Source of the DNA: Lotus japonicus
Lineage: Eukaryota; Streptophyta; Magnoliopsida; Fabales; Fabaceae
Length of the DNA: 64,000 bases
Direction: 5' to 3'
Assembly: GCF_012489685.1 (NCBI RefSeq)
Contig: NC_080046.1
Span: forward strand, 43,363,176 to 43,427,175
Notes under the pieces: generated by a model
What the model saw: the letters and a program-made list of their open reading frames with translations, nothing else
What the model was told of the DNA's origin: nothing
Databases searched by the model: none
Translations under genes and position numbers: made by a program
Shown: piece by piece, positions 12,408-24,691 of the stretch
Layout: every line of letters starts with the position of its first letter
How positions within the stretch are numbered: position 1 is the first letter of the stretch

Positions 12408-13913
12408 GGCTTATTAGCACTTTTGGTCCCCCACGTTTTAAAAATGTGTAAAAAGAGTCCCCACGTTTAAAAATAGCATAATGGTACCTCAACGTTAATC
12501 TCCGTTAGCAATTTTGGTCCCTCAGCTGATTTCCGTTAAAAATTTAACGTTTTTGTTTGAGTTGGCGTTTTTTTTTATGATGTGGCATTCCAGTTAGAAG
12601 ATAAAAATGAAAAAACATTAATTAATAATTAAAAATAAGAAATTATTAATTAAAAAACCCATAAACATTTAATTGTTCATCTTCATCTTCATCTTTTTTT
12701 AAGCTGAAATGCAGTCTCTTCCAAATGCATTCTGGGCATAGAGATCAAAACCCACTTTAGATGCATCAAATGCATTCTCTTCCAAAGATTCACTTCCCAA
12801 ATTCATGACCAATTTCAACCCTTTATGCTAAATCTGGGTATAGAGATCAAAACCCACTTTAGATGCATGAAAAAAGAATTTCTTGGATCCCACAAGGTAA
12901 AAAGAACATTCAATTTGATGAACCCCAAACCCAGTAAATAACAAACACCAATTTCTCCATTGTGTGTTTCTCCACTCACTCTGCAGCAACCAATTTTCAC
13001 ACGCACAGAGAGACAGCAACAACAACCACTTTAGCCATGACCCATCACAAAAACCACACTCCTTCTCCCCACAGCCACCCGTGACGGAACCGCCGCCGTC
13101 AACTCCACCTGCATGCCGCGTGAATAGAGGGGGGAGAAGGGGATTTGTGGAGGATTCGCGTTTTCGGCGCCCTTTGTTGTTTCCCAGATCCAAAAATTTA
13201 CACTTTCTTGCTGAAATTTCTCAGATCCATAAATATCAAGTTTTGGTTTCAGTTGTGGTGAGTGGGTATGCACATGGGGTACTGCAATGGCAAAGATTTG
13301 TTGGGTTTGAAGATTCTTGGCCCCATTCTTCTGCCTTTCATCTTTGATTTGCTGGGTTTGAATTTTTTTGGTGATTTTGAACTAAGGCCCTCCTCGATTA
13401 CTCCCTTTTAAGCAACGACCTCCCTCCATCTACCCCTTTTCTTGCCCATTGGAAACGCCACCGGCACCCCCTGGGGCTCCGTCGCCGCACCCTTCCACCG
13501 CGTCTCTTCTTCATCCCCCTGTTCTGTTCTTTCTGCAACTCTTCTTCCTGGTTGCATGAATTGATTTTAAGAGTTAATTAGGGATTTAAGAGTTAATTTA
13601 GTTAATTAAGGATTTAAGAGTTTTTTGCAGTGTTTGCATTTTAATAAAATGATTTTATTTTATTTTAATTTTTTATTGTATATGTGGAATTTATAAATAG
13701 CCATTTCTAAAACTCATCTCTCCTATTCAGGTTCCACGTCATTTAAAAAAAAATCCACATCAGCCAAAAACTAACGTTTTTGGACGGAAATCAGCTGAGG
13801 GACCAAAACTGCTAACGGAGATTAACGTCGGGGTACCATTATGCTATTTTTAAACGTGGGAGACTATTTTTACACATTTTTGAAACGTGGGGGACCAAAA
13901 GTGCTAATAAGCC
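12408..13913. mobile_element. Mutator-like element (MULE-2), 9-bp target duplication, about 150-bp inverted ends
   Basis: Starts GGCTTATTAGCACTTTTGGT and ends with its inverted copy. Inverted similarity extends inward for about 150 bp, through blocks such as GCTAACGGAGATTAACG. The flanking direct repeat TTTTTATTA (12399-12407 and 13914-13922) is a perfect 9 bp. Inside there is no transposase. There is an internal direct duplication (a GAGATCAAAACCCACTTTAG block near 12740 and 12845) and a GC-rich stretch at 13070-13170 coding for a proline-rich peptide on one strand, which could be captured host DNA but has no recognised domain. Confidence 0.87.
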
Positions 13914-14127
13914 TTTTTATTATTATTTGAACCATATTGATGCTGATACAGAGTCAATCATGTTCGAGCCAAATAGGATCCGAGCCAAATAGGATCATAG
14001 ACAGCAAAGTTTTTCCTACCAAATATTCTGCATTTACATTGACTCAAACCTGAGAATTCAAAAAATCCATGAGCTACTTTGGATTCAGATGGATTTATTC
14101 TTTACTTTCACTAAAATTTACAGGATA

Positions 14128-16805
14128 CTAGAAATAATACCCGTGCGTTGCACGGGTTTATGTACACTATTTTTTTTTAATATAGTATAAAAATTATTAC
14201 AGTGTAATTAAATTTCTTTTGTATTAGTATTAAATTAATTTTAAAAACTTTGGTTGTAATATATTTTATTGATTTGTGTTCTCTGTTTTTAGGTTTATAA
14301 TTGTGGTTTCAACTACAGAGGTGTTGATTTATCATATATCCGGTTGTAAACATTGATACTCAATTATTGTCCCCATATGTTATTCTATTTTTCAAGTAAT
14401 AAGGTTTTAGCTTAATTGCACTTTTGGTCCCCCAACTTTGGCCTTCCTGCGAAAATCATCTCCAAACTTTAAAATTAGCAAAAAACGTCCCTAACATTTA
14501 CACCCGGTTGCAAAATTGGTTTTCCGTCCAATTCCATCCAATATTTAACGGAATATTCCTCAAAAAATTAATTAAAAAATTTAGTATCTGAAACATTCAT
14601 CATCTTCATATTAAAAACCCAGAAATTCAAAAACTCAAACTCAAATTCACAATCTTCCCAACAACAAACCCATATTAAATTCAACCACAAAAATTTCCAG
14701 AAATAAAAGCCAATACTCATTTTCCCTCACCCAAATACAAAAATTCAAAAATATTGTTCAGAGGTGGGGTTTTGACATGCACCAAAGAAGAGGAGGTGGG
14801 GTTTTGACCTGGAATTTTGACCCACCTGCATTGAACCCAAATCTGAATCTGCCATAGACCACCCCGCCGCTCCTCGTCGTCACCGAAGCACCACCGCCGC
14901 TCCTCTTTGAATACTCCATCTCCATCTCTCTACCTCCCTCGATCCTACTCTCTTTCTTTGCCTGTTTTTGTTTGGTTTAGAGTAGAGATGAAGAAGGCAT
15001 AGGAGTAGATACGCGACGGCGGTGGTCGGTGACTGAAGAGCTTCAACAGAGGTGGTGATGGCGCGACGCTTCGTAGACTGGAGATCCACGTAAAGGAGGC
15101 GCTGCGAACCCAGAGGTGGTGGTGGCGGCGCGTTTGGTGGTGATACTGCCAGATCTTGATTTTGAAGAAGAGGAGGAAGTGGTGGCAAATGGCTCTAGCA
15201 AAAGAAGGAAGTGGTTTCGAAGAAGAAGGTGGTGGTGGTGCTCGATCTAGATTCCCACATATCTGACCTCAAATCCTAAAAATGCACTCTGATTTCTTTG
15301 AGTGAAAGGAGAATGGAAAGGATTTGCTTTTTTATGTAAGGTGTTTGATGGTTTTTTTTTATGTAAGGTGTTTGATGGTGACTGGGTTTGAAGAGATTGA
15401 TTTTTTTTTTCTGGAATTTTTTCAGCTTTATGTTGAAGATGGTGATGAAGATGTTTGAAGAAGATGAACATTCATCAATTTTTAGGTTTTTGTTTTATTT
15501 TCTTATTTTTTTTATTTTTATCCTAGAATTCGTTAAATATTGGATGGAATTGGACGGAAAACCAATTTTGCAACTGAGTGTAAACGTTAGGGACTTTTTT
15601 GCTAATTTTAAAGTTTGGGGACGATTTTCGCAAGAATGCTATAGTTGGGGGACCAAAAGTGCAATTATGCCTAAGGTTTTAATATAAGTTATAATAACAT
15701 TTTTTTTATACTTTTTATCCACAATAAAATAATTTTAACTTTTTTTTGAACTTGAAATAATTTTAACTTAAAAATTATAATAAGTTATAATTTTAGTATC
15801 GTAAAATATTATTTAGTAAATTTAAATTTATTCAACTTTTGTTATAATTATTTTTCTCTGTTATGCTTCCTCAAGTTATTTTTACTTCTATATAATAGAT
15901 CAAAAATCATATTAATTATTTTTTTTCAAATAATATACACATTCGATATAGTAATAATAATATCTTATAGAGACATTTTTTAAAAAAAATTTCAACTATT
16001 TTTTCGATATTAATTATTAATAAATAATTTTTTATAAGTAATAAATAGTAATAAGTTTTATTTTTTATTTTTTTAAAATTTCTCAACTTATGATTAATAA
16101 CTAATAAGATTTATAATTATTATTAACAATAATGTAAAGAGTATAAACAAATTATTATTAACAATCTAATATTATCATTAATGTAAGGTAGTCAATTTCA
16201 ATTATTATTATTTTTGAAAAATTCACCTCAAGTTGTAATGAATAATTAAAATTTAAATAATTTAAATATTTCATTTTAAATAAGAGAAATTGAAAAGTTT
16301 TAAATTTTAATATTTACTTTTAAATATGAGAAATTGAAAAGTTTAACAATTAATAATTAATATAATGAATAATTTTGATGTATTTTTTATTTATTTTTCA
16401 ATTTTTTTATTTAATGTTTTTCATTCAAAATAAATTTACTATTTTTTATGTGTTTAATGTTATTTTTTCAAGTCTGCTTTACATATGTATATATATATAT
16501 ATATAGAAATTTTTATTTTAAAAGTATTTTATCTAAATTAATTATTAATAAATATGATTTTGTTTTTAATTTTGATTTTTTAAATTTGTTAAATGCAATG
16601 CTCAAGTCAATTTTAAGTCTATGAATGTTGTTATTTAATATAAGTAGTTGAATAGTTTTTTATAATACAAATTTTTTCAGTTTTTAATTTATTAAATTAT
16701 ATATTTTTTAATGTATTTAATATAAAAGTATGTGAGCTTTTATAATTTAATGCATTTATTGCATGCAAAAAGCACAAGTGTGCTTTACATATATATATAT
16801 ATAGA
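14128..16805 (-). mobile_element. Non-autonomous Helitron, minus strand, interrupted by MULE-3
   Basis: Read on the minus strand, the element begins A|TCTATATATATATATGTAAA at 16805. It ends with a perfect 8-bp-stem hairpin (ACCCGTGC-loop-GCACGGGT, 14139-14157), a short AT spacer and CTAG at 14131-14128 followed by T. The 5' TC, a 3' subterminal hairpin, CTRR and insertion between A and T without a target duplication are the Helitron hallmarks. A second 5'-like end with the same TCTATAT...TGTAAAGCA pattern lies at 16507. The interior is very AT-rich with no helicase gene. MULE-3 (14410-15671) sits inside. Confidence 0.72.
14410..15671. mobile_element. Mutator-like element (MULE-3) nested in the Helitron
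   Basis: Ends read GCTTAATTGCACTTTTGGTC and its inverted counterpart GACCAAAAGTGCAATTATGCC, with inverted similarity of about 150 bp including TCCGTCCAATTCCATCCAAT-type blocks. The flanking repeat TAAGGTTTTA (14400-14409 and 15672-15681) is a perfect 10 bp, of which 9 is the usual Mutator length; the extra base may be chance. No transposase is present; the interior holds a GC-rich patch at about 14860-15240. It inserted after the Helitron, which gives a relative age order. Confidence 0.85.
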
Positions 16806-17715
16806 TTTCAAGTTAAGGGAAAAAAGACCCAAGAAAAAGAGAAAGCATCCACCTATCAAATCATTCACCGCCCAGCACATCTAAATTACCAACCCTGCCA
16901 AACACTTTGAGTGCCATAGAAGGCAAAATGATTGTTCTTTTTCTTTAGCATTTTCTCTCAAAATAAGAAAAAGAAAGAAGAAATTATCACTGTCTACATC
17001 TCTCACCTAACTAAGTTACTTCCCAAGCTAAGGAGAACAAGAGAATAAGGAGGAAAAACTAGGGTTATGACAAAACCAATATGAAAAGTACCCAAAAAAT
17101 AAAAGCATTGTTTCCCTCACTAATCCTCATCCAGCCTATTCATAACTGTCAACTACTCAATTTACATTCACACAATCACAACATAACAAGATTGAAATCA
17201 GCATAAGCAAAAGAAGCTAAACTACAGGTAGAAGCTAGTTTATATTCTAAAAGTGATGAATCATAGTTGAACAATGATCACAACTAAGCCTAACTTTGTT
17301 CTTAACTCCTGTTATAGATACCAAGAGATACAGAGAAAGATCTGTGTCAGTGAAGTGGGTATTGCACACCCACATTAGAAAACACCATTCCATAGATCCT
17401 TGTAACAAACTGATGATTATACCTTCTACTTTTTATCTCAGCACCAATTCAATAATAAGAAAAGAAAAATGATGAGCAATAACACTGTTTTTGATACACC
17501 ATGTCAGTGATGGTGGAAGATTTACTCACAGAAACTAAGATCATATTACAATAATCTTATAACTGATCATCAATCATAATTTTCAATTTCATTTTCATTT
17601 TTTCCGCATAATAAAAAAAGGGAAAAAAGAAAGAAAAAAAAAATCAAAGTTGCACAAATTGAAGAAGAAAAAATTTCATGATTTCTTCCACGAACCAATA
17701 CATCTTCATCGTCCA
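16806..17715. other. 3' flank of the ERF gene
   Basis: Moderately AT-rich DNA between the Helitron end and the stop codon of the minus-strand ERF gene. The part next to 17715 should contain the ERF 3' UTR. No other gene or repeat was recognised. Confidence 0.4.
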
Positions 17716-18399
17716 TCAGAGACAGAGAGCGGTGCAGTGCAGATCATCACCAGCATCCTCCGCCGGCGGCGCGTTGAGATCAAACGGCAGCGGCTGGCGG
17801 CGAATCGGCAGCAAGGATGAAGAAGCGACGTTGTCTCCATTGCCGTCGTCAACCACCGATGACGAGGAATCGCAGTCGCTGCGGCAGTCTTCAGGAACAA
17901 CGGGCGGGGACCGAGGGTACCTCCGGGCGGCTGCAACCGGCGGAGCCGGAGGTCTGACAGGGCGGGGACCGCTGAAGGACTCGACGGTGCTGCTCATGCC
18001 ACTGGAGGTAGGCCTCTGATGATCGTGAAACACGTTGCCGGCACCGGCACCAGCACCGGCGGCAGGGTAGAACCGGTGATCGGCGAACGGATCGGCGGCG
18101 GCGTTGTCGTGCTGGTGGTAAAACGGTGTCGAGAGGGGAAAATTCGTCTTGGCTTTCGGTCCCCGGAGGTTTCTGGCGGCGGTGTCATACGCACGCGCCG
18201 CGTCCTCTGCGGTGTCGAACGTTCCGAGCCACACCCTGGCTTTCTTCATAGGGTCTCTGATCTCGGCGGCGAACCGGCCCCATGGTCTCTTTCTGACGCC
18301 CCGGTATCTCGGCTCTTGGAAAAAAACCGGCCGCGGACCGGGTCCGTCGAGCTCGACCGCGCCGGCGCCGGCGGCGGCTCCACCCTTACCCATCTTCAA
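17716..18399 (-). CDS. AP2/ERF transcription factor with C-terminal EAR repression motif (group VIII type)
   Basis: Intronless frame of 227 codons. A second in-frame ATG two codons in (MGKGG) is an equally possible start. One AP2/ERF domain spans about residues 31-87, opening [20 protein letters not shown] with the [16 protein letters not shown] helix after it; the AEIRD and WLG residues that define ERF-type DNA binding are present. The middle is low-complexity (Gly/Ala, Ser, Pro). Near the C-terminus LPFDLNAPP (DLN at 207-209) is the EAR motif that recruits TOPLESS-type corepressors. The family binds GCC-box promoters and represses ethylene, jasmonate or stress genes; this role is inferred from the domains. 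The gene is much more GC-rich than its surroundings. No defect was seen. Confidence 0.93.
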   Translation of the reverse strand: MKMGKGGAAAGAGAVELDGPGPRPVFFQEPRYRGVRKRPWGRFAAEIRDPMKKARVWLGTFDTAEDAARAYDTAARNLRGPKAKTNFPLSTPFYHQHDNAAADPFADHRFYPAAGAGAGAGNVFHDHQRPTSSGMSSTVESFSGPRPVRPPAPPVAAARRYPRSPPVVPEDCRSDCDSSSSVVDDGNGDNVASSSLLPIRRQPLPFDLNAPPAEDAGDDLHCTALCL

Positions 18400-18840
18400 A
18401 GGCCGAATCTTTTCTAAATTCTAAGACGACCCAGAAGATCGAAATCGGAGAAGGAGGAGGAGAAAGCCGTGAAAATTGATGGAACAAAAAGGGATACAAG
18501 CCTTTGACCTGTTGATTTTGGGGGGTTTGTGATTACAAAAGGGTTGATGAATTTGAGAGGGAGGAAAAGGGTGATGGGTTTTTCATGGTTTGGAGATTAA
18601 AGAGATGAAGGTGATGATATGATTATGAAGATGGTGGTGAGACTGAGAATGAGAAGGAGAGGGGAAAGAGGGAGAGAGAGAGGGAGAAAAAGGTGAATGT
18701 GTGGTAGGGAGGAAGAGGGTTTGTGGTTGAAGGAAGGTACCATAACAACAACAACAACAAAACACACCACCCAACACCTTCTCTTGATCTTTGATCTTCT
18801 TCTACCACTACTACTACACAAAATATATTAATAAGATTGA
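18400..18840 (-). promoter_or_regulatory. Presumed 5' leader and core promoter of the ERF gene
   Basis: Upstream of the ERF start the minus strand is strongly pyrimidine-rich, with a CTCTCTCTCCCTCTTTCC-like run at about 18655-18690 and a GTT trinucleotide run at 18745-18762, both common in plant leaders. An AT-rich TATATTTTG element near 18815-18828 is a possible TATA box. Transcription start is not determinable by eye. Confidence 0.35.
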
Positions 18841-19069
18841 AAATGGACCTCTAGAATGTAGTTTTCTTTCTTACCTTTGTTGGGTTTCTCTACCTGAGGC
18901 TGAAATGGCCTTCCATTCCTCATTTTTTTTTCATTATTTTTTATATTTTCCTTTTTTTTAATACTTCCCTTTCTTGTAACTTGATTTCTCTTCTAATTAA
19001 AAAAAAACTAAAAACTTGATTTCTCTTCCTCTTCTTTTGTAAAAATGTGTTCACACGAAAACAATATTA

Positions 19070-20512
19070 GGACATGTTCGGTTCGGTGGTCAGGACATGA
19101 TAGGATATGACAGGATAGTAATTCTATCATGTTGTTATTTGTTGTTTGTTGTGTCAGAATGATAGAATAACACTATTATGTCTCATATCCTATCTTATCT
19201 ATCATGTGTAAAGGGCTCGTTTGGTGGTTAGGATATGAAAAGAGCAGGATATGATAAATGATTGAATAATGACAAGATATGATAAGAGCAGGATAGACTC
19301 TTATCATATCTTGTGTTTGAGGTAGACATGATATTGATAGGATATGATAGAAAGAATGAAAATGTATCAAATTTTCATTTGAAATAAAAAAAATCATAAT
19401 ATTCATTAGCTGATATCCTATCCTGTCAGGATAATTTCTATCATAAGTTCTCCCTCATGATAACTTTTACACATGATAGACAGGATATGATAAGGGAGAT
19501 GATAGTGTTATCATATCATGCTGGCACAACAAACAACATATTACAACATGATATGATTACTGTTATCATATCTTGTATGTTTAATTGCTTATCATTTGCA
19601 CAAAATGGGCCTAAAAGTTATCCTGAGGGAGGAGTTAGGAAAAACCTTATCTTAACAGGATATGATACTAGTTATATATTTTCTTTCAATATCCTAACTC
19701 CAAATTAATTAATTTTAATATTATATAATTTATAATAATATTAATTAATACATATAAAAACATTAGTTTAACTAGAATAAATAAAATTATTATTCACAAA
19801 TAGTAAAATAGACTACTCACTTACGAATCTTGATTTATTAATAGTAATAGACTTCCATTATTATTTAAAAATTATTTATCTACTTATATAATAATTTAAA
19901 TATAAAGTACTTTTGAGTTCAAAAAAATATAAAGTACTTTTGATATAATAATATTTTTAATTTAGTTAATTTTTATTGTTTATCACGTGTCACAACTAAG
20001 TGAAAACCAATTTGTTACAAATATTAATTTTTTTAATAAGTAATAAACAAATTTTATGTTTTCATCTCATAATATTTAAAATTATTTATCTACTTATGTA
20101 ATAATTTATAATTTAAATACAAATTACTTTTGAAATAATAATATTCTTAATTTATTTAACTTTTATTGTTAATTATCACGTGTCATAACTAAGTGAAAAC
20201 CAATTGGTTAATTGCATAATTTTATTTAAAATATAGGTTATCATTAAAACAATAGAATAGGCTAATTAATAAAATTTAAATTAATTTTAGTTATTTTAAA
20301 ATATAGGTTCATTCATGAAAATGTAAAAAAATTAAATTTAATAGAATGATCGATTTTTAAATGTATTTTTTATTCAAATATAAATTTGATACATTTTTTC
20401 TGATCATATCTTGTCCTTATCATGTGATATGCTCTTATCATACCATGTTGTTATCATGTTCACATATCCTATCTTATCATATCATATCTTGTCCTGACCA
20501 CCAAACGAGCCC
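19070..20512. mobile_element. PIF/Harbinger-type (Tourist-like) non-autonomous element, copy 1
   Basis: The left end reads GGACATGTTCGGTTCGGTGG and the right end CCACCAAACGAGCCC, an imperfect inverted pair, flanked by the trinucleotide TTA on both sides (19067-19069 and 20513-20515), the target duplication of Harbinger elements. The sub-ends are rich in GGATATGATA/TATCATATCC motifs that can fold. The body is AT-rich with no transposase. A related element is at 25343-26424; this copy is longer because another insertion lies inside. Confidence 0.75.
19212..19611. mobile_element. Smaller Harbinger-type element nested in copy 1, opposite orientation
   Basis: Copy 2 at 25343 is uninterrupted at the sequence CATGTGTAAAAGTTATCCTG. 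In copy 1 the same sequence is split after GTGTAA by about 400 bp starting AGGGCTCGTTTGGTGG and ending AAATGGGCC, after which TAAAAGTTATCC resumes, so TAA is duplicated. The inserted piece starts with what is the right end of the outer family and ends with what resembles its left end, so it lies in reverse. The right terminus is diverged. Confidence 0.65.
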
Positions 20513-20614
20513 TTAGATTTGTAAGAAACAGGAAGAAAAATAGAAAAAATAGAAATAAGTAAAGATATGATGAATAATGTGATATGTTTTTTGTGGTACA
20601 TGAATAGTATGATA

Positions 20615-20701
<87 letters not shown>

Positions 20702-20702
20702 A
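20615..20702 (+). repeat. (TATC)n microsatellite
   Basis: About 22 uninterrupted copies of TATC/TCTA. It translates to a repeated Ile-Tyr-Leu-Ser frame that is not a gene. It runs straight into TCTATACTATATATAAAAGC, a Helitron-like 5' end. Confidence 0.95.
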
Positions 20703-23700
20703 CTATATATAAAAGCAGAGTTTCTGCAGCCTTGAGGGCAAACTGGTCATTCAATAATTCATTGCACTACAACCTAATTTTCAGGACGGGTATTTTACTA
20801 AAAATCCACATAATTTTTCAAAGATTCAATCCTAGTCGTTGATAACTTTGTGGCAACTCTTCAGCTTCAGGAGAAAAGTCAATTTCATAGTAATCTCATT
20901 GTCTTTTGGCATTCCAAAATGAATTCACTAAGCTCAATTTTTTAGAACCTTTGAAGAGACCTTCAATCTTCTTCAGTTTTTTAGACCTTCAATCTTCTTT
21001 AACCCTTAAACCACGAGTATAAATACCCATTTGCTCCATACTATTTTTTGTGGTTTTCTTACCTTTATTTTGCTTCTTATCTGGTTTAAAGTAGATCAAT
21101 CATTGACCCTTCAAGCTTGATCAAGCTTCCAAATGGTGAATGTTCTTCCATGTATTTTTTGCTTTTCCCTTCTATTTTATCATTTTTTTTATGTTTTCTC
21201 ATTTTTTTTTAAAGTGAGTGGGTCTACAAAGGCTTGAGCTTCTAATTTCGAATATTATCGTTTAGTTTTTCTGAATTTCAGGTTCTAATTGTGCGAGTGG
21301 AGAAGAGGACAAATGAGTGTGTTATGAGGAAACAAGCAAAGCAAGACAATTGTGTAAAGAAATAACTAATATGTTTCTATTTTTTCCTTTAAAATGTAGT
21401 TTTCCTTAAACATTCATGCTTGAATTTACAAATTGCTATTTTGTTGGGAAATGACTCAACTTACTCCTTTTTTGGCATTTTGTTGGACGAGGACTCAACT
21501 TGCACCATTTTTTGCATGGGTTTGAAACACAAAATTAAGAATTTGTGTTTGCAATTTGGTTTAAATAACCAAGATGAATGATTCTTGCTTCCATAGTTGA
21601 ACAACTTGGAAGGCAAACTGTATTGACTAGGAAAATGCACTCTTGAAGGGTAGTTGTTGCAACAATAATGATATGTGTGATGAGGATGATCAAGCTTCCA
21701 AATCATGATTGTTATCTTTACCTGATGTTGTATATATTCCGACTTTACTCTTCTTATACTTTTTTTATCCTTAAAAATTAATATCATTTTGTCCCATCCA
21801 TATATTATTATATATTTGACAAGAGTTTGAGTTAAATATTTCAAATGATTTCTTCTATTGGTACCAGAAAAGAAGGAAGGATATCCAACTTTAATAGAGA
21901 CACATACAACTTTAATGAAAGAGACAACGGTTAAAGAACCCAAACTTGCTCATCAAGGTTTTGTAAGTTCCTTGAAATCATTATGTTCTTGCATCGACTT
22001 AAATTACTCCAAACCAATGTTAAATCTAGAAAATTTACTTAAATTTGATAGAAGAATGTTCAAGTTTATTGGTACATTACTTATTTTTATTTATATTATT
22101 AGTAAATTGTAATAATAAAAGTTTGTGCATAATAATATCTATTTATTAACATAATAAAAATTTAAGACTAAAATTGATAACATAATGAGTTGAAGAATAT
22201 TATAGAGATGTTGATGGAAACTTTTATATGTTAATAGTACAAAAAATAATAGTAGGCCAAGACATATAAATATAAATAATACTTTTCATATCTTATAACT
22301 AATTGATAAATCTTAGTGTCATGTAATTTGAAACAATATCATTTACATGGAATTGGGTGAAACTTACAATTGGATAGTAAAGAGGTATATGTTATAAACT
22401 TGAAGTTCATTCAATAAATTTTTAGCAGTTATAAAATGCGAATTCCTTAAGTTTCATTCTATATTAGCAATTATAATAATTAATGTCATGAATAAATATT
22501 ATTTATGACACTCACACACTTTGTTTACTGTAGTGTTAAGGTTGAATAAATGAGATATGCGAAAGTGTTGGAAAAATTAAAATTATAAGAGTAATATATG
22601 AAACTTGATTAAAAATAATTTAAATTAATAATTTAAAAAATAATAATAGAATGAGTTACTATTTAAGGAAGAAATATCATATATATAAATATGAATTAGA
22701 CTTAGGTAAATGTTCAAATTGAAATAAATACAAATATTTGATTTTAAAAAGAAAACTTTGAATTTTAATTTTAACTATCCAATATTGAAATTTTAAACTA
22801 AAACCAATATATGTTAAATCTAAATTGAAAGAGAAAAATATTTAAACATCATTTACTCATAAAGCTAATGTTCATTAAAAACATAACGGTTACAAAATTA
22901 ATTAAATTGAAATTGAAAGAAATCATTTAAATACAATTTAATCTATTTTTATTTTGACTTAGTAATTGATGAATAATTGAGGTTGTTATAATAATATTTG
23001 AGTGTTATTAATCCTTTAATCTTCCACTAATGCCAAGTGATAAAATTTCCATGCAATTTTTTATTATCTTTATAATAAACTTATACTAATTTGTTTTTCA
23101 TTTTCTCTATAGATTGTAATTATAATTTCTTCTGGGAGATGCGTAAAAAGGAGATATTTACATGACCTTTTGCATGACTTCCTACACTATATTATTTGGT
23201 GTATTATTGTTTTGTACTAAAACATTATGGATGGCTAGAAGTTTTATGTCGTTTTTTATTTTCACCCTCCTCAAAGGGGATCCAAAAACAAAACCAGCCA
23301 AAAAATACTCTTTAAGATTCTGCAGACCCAACCAAAACCCAACCAGACAGTCAAAAAAATCTAGCAAAACGAGATTTCCTAATGACTAATACTTGCTAGG
23401 TTACTTCTCATACAACAACAGCATTGCATGCTCACATTGTAGTTTATTATTAATCTTTATCTTTTTTTTATTTTACATGTTATTGGGCATTTAGTTCAAA
23501 AAAGGTGGATTAATAGAAGGTGAAAATGATGGGAAGACAAATAGGCATATAGATGTTGCAATACACGATTCGACGTGAGTCTTTTTCATACATTGATTGA
23601 TTATATTAAATTTTTTAGACTCTCCTAAATCATTAGGTTTACTTTATTAAAATTAGAATGAAAATTGCGGAGGCAATCAACTGGTGTGTACACTTTGAGG

Positions 23701-24337
23701 CTTATACGCAGATCAGATGGTGGCGTACTTAAGCCAAGAAAATAACAAAGAAATTTTAGTTGTGATAGTTCATCTTTGTAAGATCAAAAACTTGGGATGC
23801 TGATGATGAAGTTCGAGATTGGGTACACAGTTGAAAGAAACCATGTTTGATGGAAGACTAGGAATTGAGCGTTAAGTAGCTTACGTGAAAGTTATGAAGG
23901 CCTTGCAACTGAGAGCAATTCAAGGTGCAATAATGAAAATACCAAATATACAAATTATTTTGGGATTTAGTCAGTCAAGAGCGTCAATTTGTTCTAGGTA
24001 AACTCTTCTTTTCTATGTGATATTCATATACATACTCTGTAGTAAAGTTATTTGGATATCCAAGTAAAAATCTTTTCTTGGCTTAAAAAAACGCAAAACA
24101 AATCCGCCAGAACTCCAAGATGCATAAACTCCCAAGAACATCCACTAAACTCATCGGCTTCAGGCATAACAGCACCGGTGTGAAGCAGATTCAACAATTC
24201 TTATATTTAAAATAAATTTTATTCTTTTAATTCATGATTCTTCTTTTAGTAAATCTATAAAAATAACTGAGAATATGAAAAAAATACACATTATAAACAA
24301 AAATGAATATCTCAGTGTATTTCACGGGTCACAATAC
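20697..24337 (+). mobile_element. Probable Helitron, 5' end clear, 3' end degenerate
   Basis: TCTATACTATATATAAAAGC preceded by A matches plant Helitron 5' termini. A candidate 3' end is at about 24311-24337, where GTGTATTTCACGGGTC resembles the left-degenerate form of the subterminal hairpin found intact at 14139-14157, followed by ACAATACTTGG instead of a clean CTRR. The interior is AT-rich, has no helicase, and contains only short open frames (for example 21461-21943 minus) without recognised domains. The extent is tentative. Confidence 0.4.
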
Positions 24338-24691
24338 TTGGACTTGAATTAAAACTTCTCGAGTCAAAATCTGTTTATATTTTCCAATTTTTTTTCTTCT
24401 GTTTTTGTGCTCAATCAACAATTACTCTATATGAAAATTATTGTTACCTCAAAAAAAAATTAAAAATACTTTCTTTTTGGGTAAGACGTCTTTCTTTTAA
24501 GGAAATCATGTTCGACTCGAGAACATCCATATCCCTGTGAGGTTATATCTCTTAGGGGAAAGTTTCTTTCATTCCAAATCAACACACACTTTGTTTCTCA
24601 CTAACACTTGCTAAACTGGTACTACCTTTCTTTCCACCGCCATTAAAACCCCCCATTGGTTGCTTCCCACATCAGATTCACTCACAGCAAA

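Noticed and set aside
12964..13347. Proline-rich frame inside MULE-2
   Set aside because: No recognised domain or splice support; could be captured DNA but not a gene on present evidence.
17678..18424. Long plus-strand frames opposite the ERF gene
   Set aside because: They are antisense shadows of a GC-rich coding sequence; the minus frame has the AP2 domain.
20567..20842. Frame with repeated Ile-Tyr-Leu-Ser
   Set aside because: It is a translation of the TATC microsatellite.
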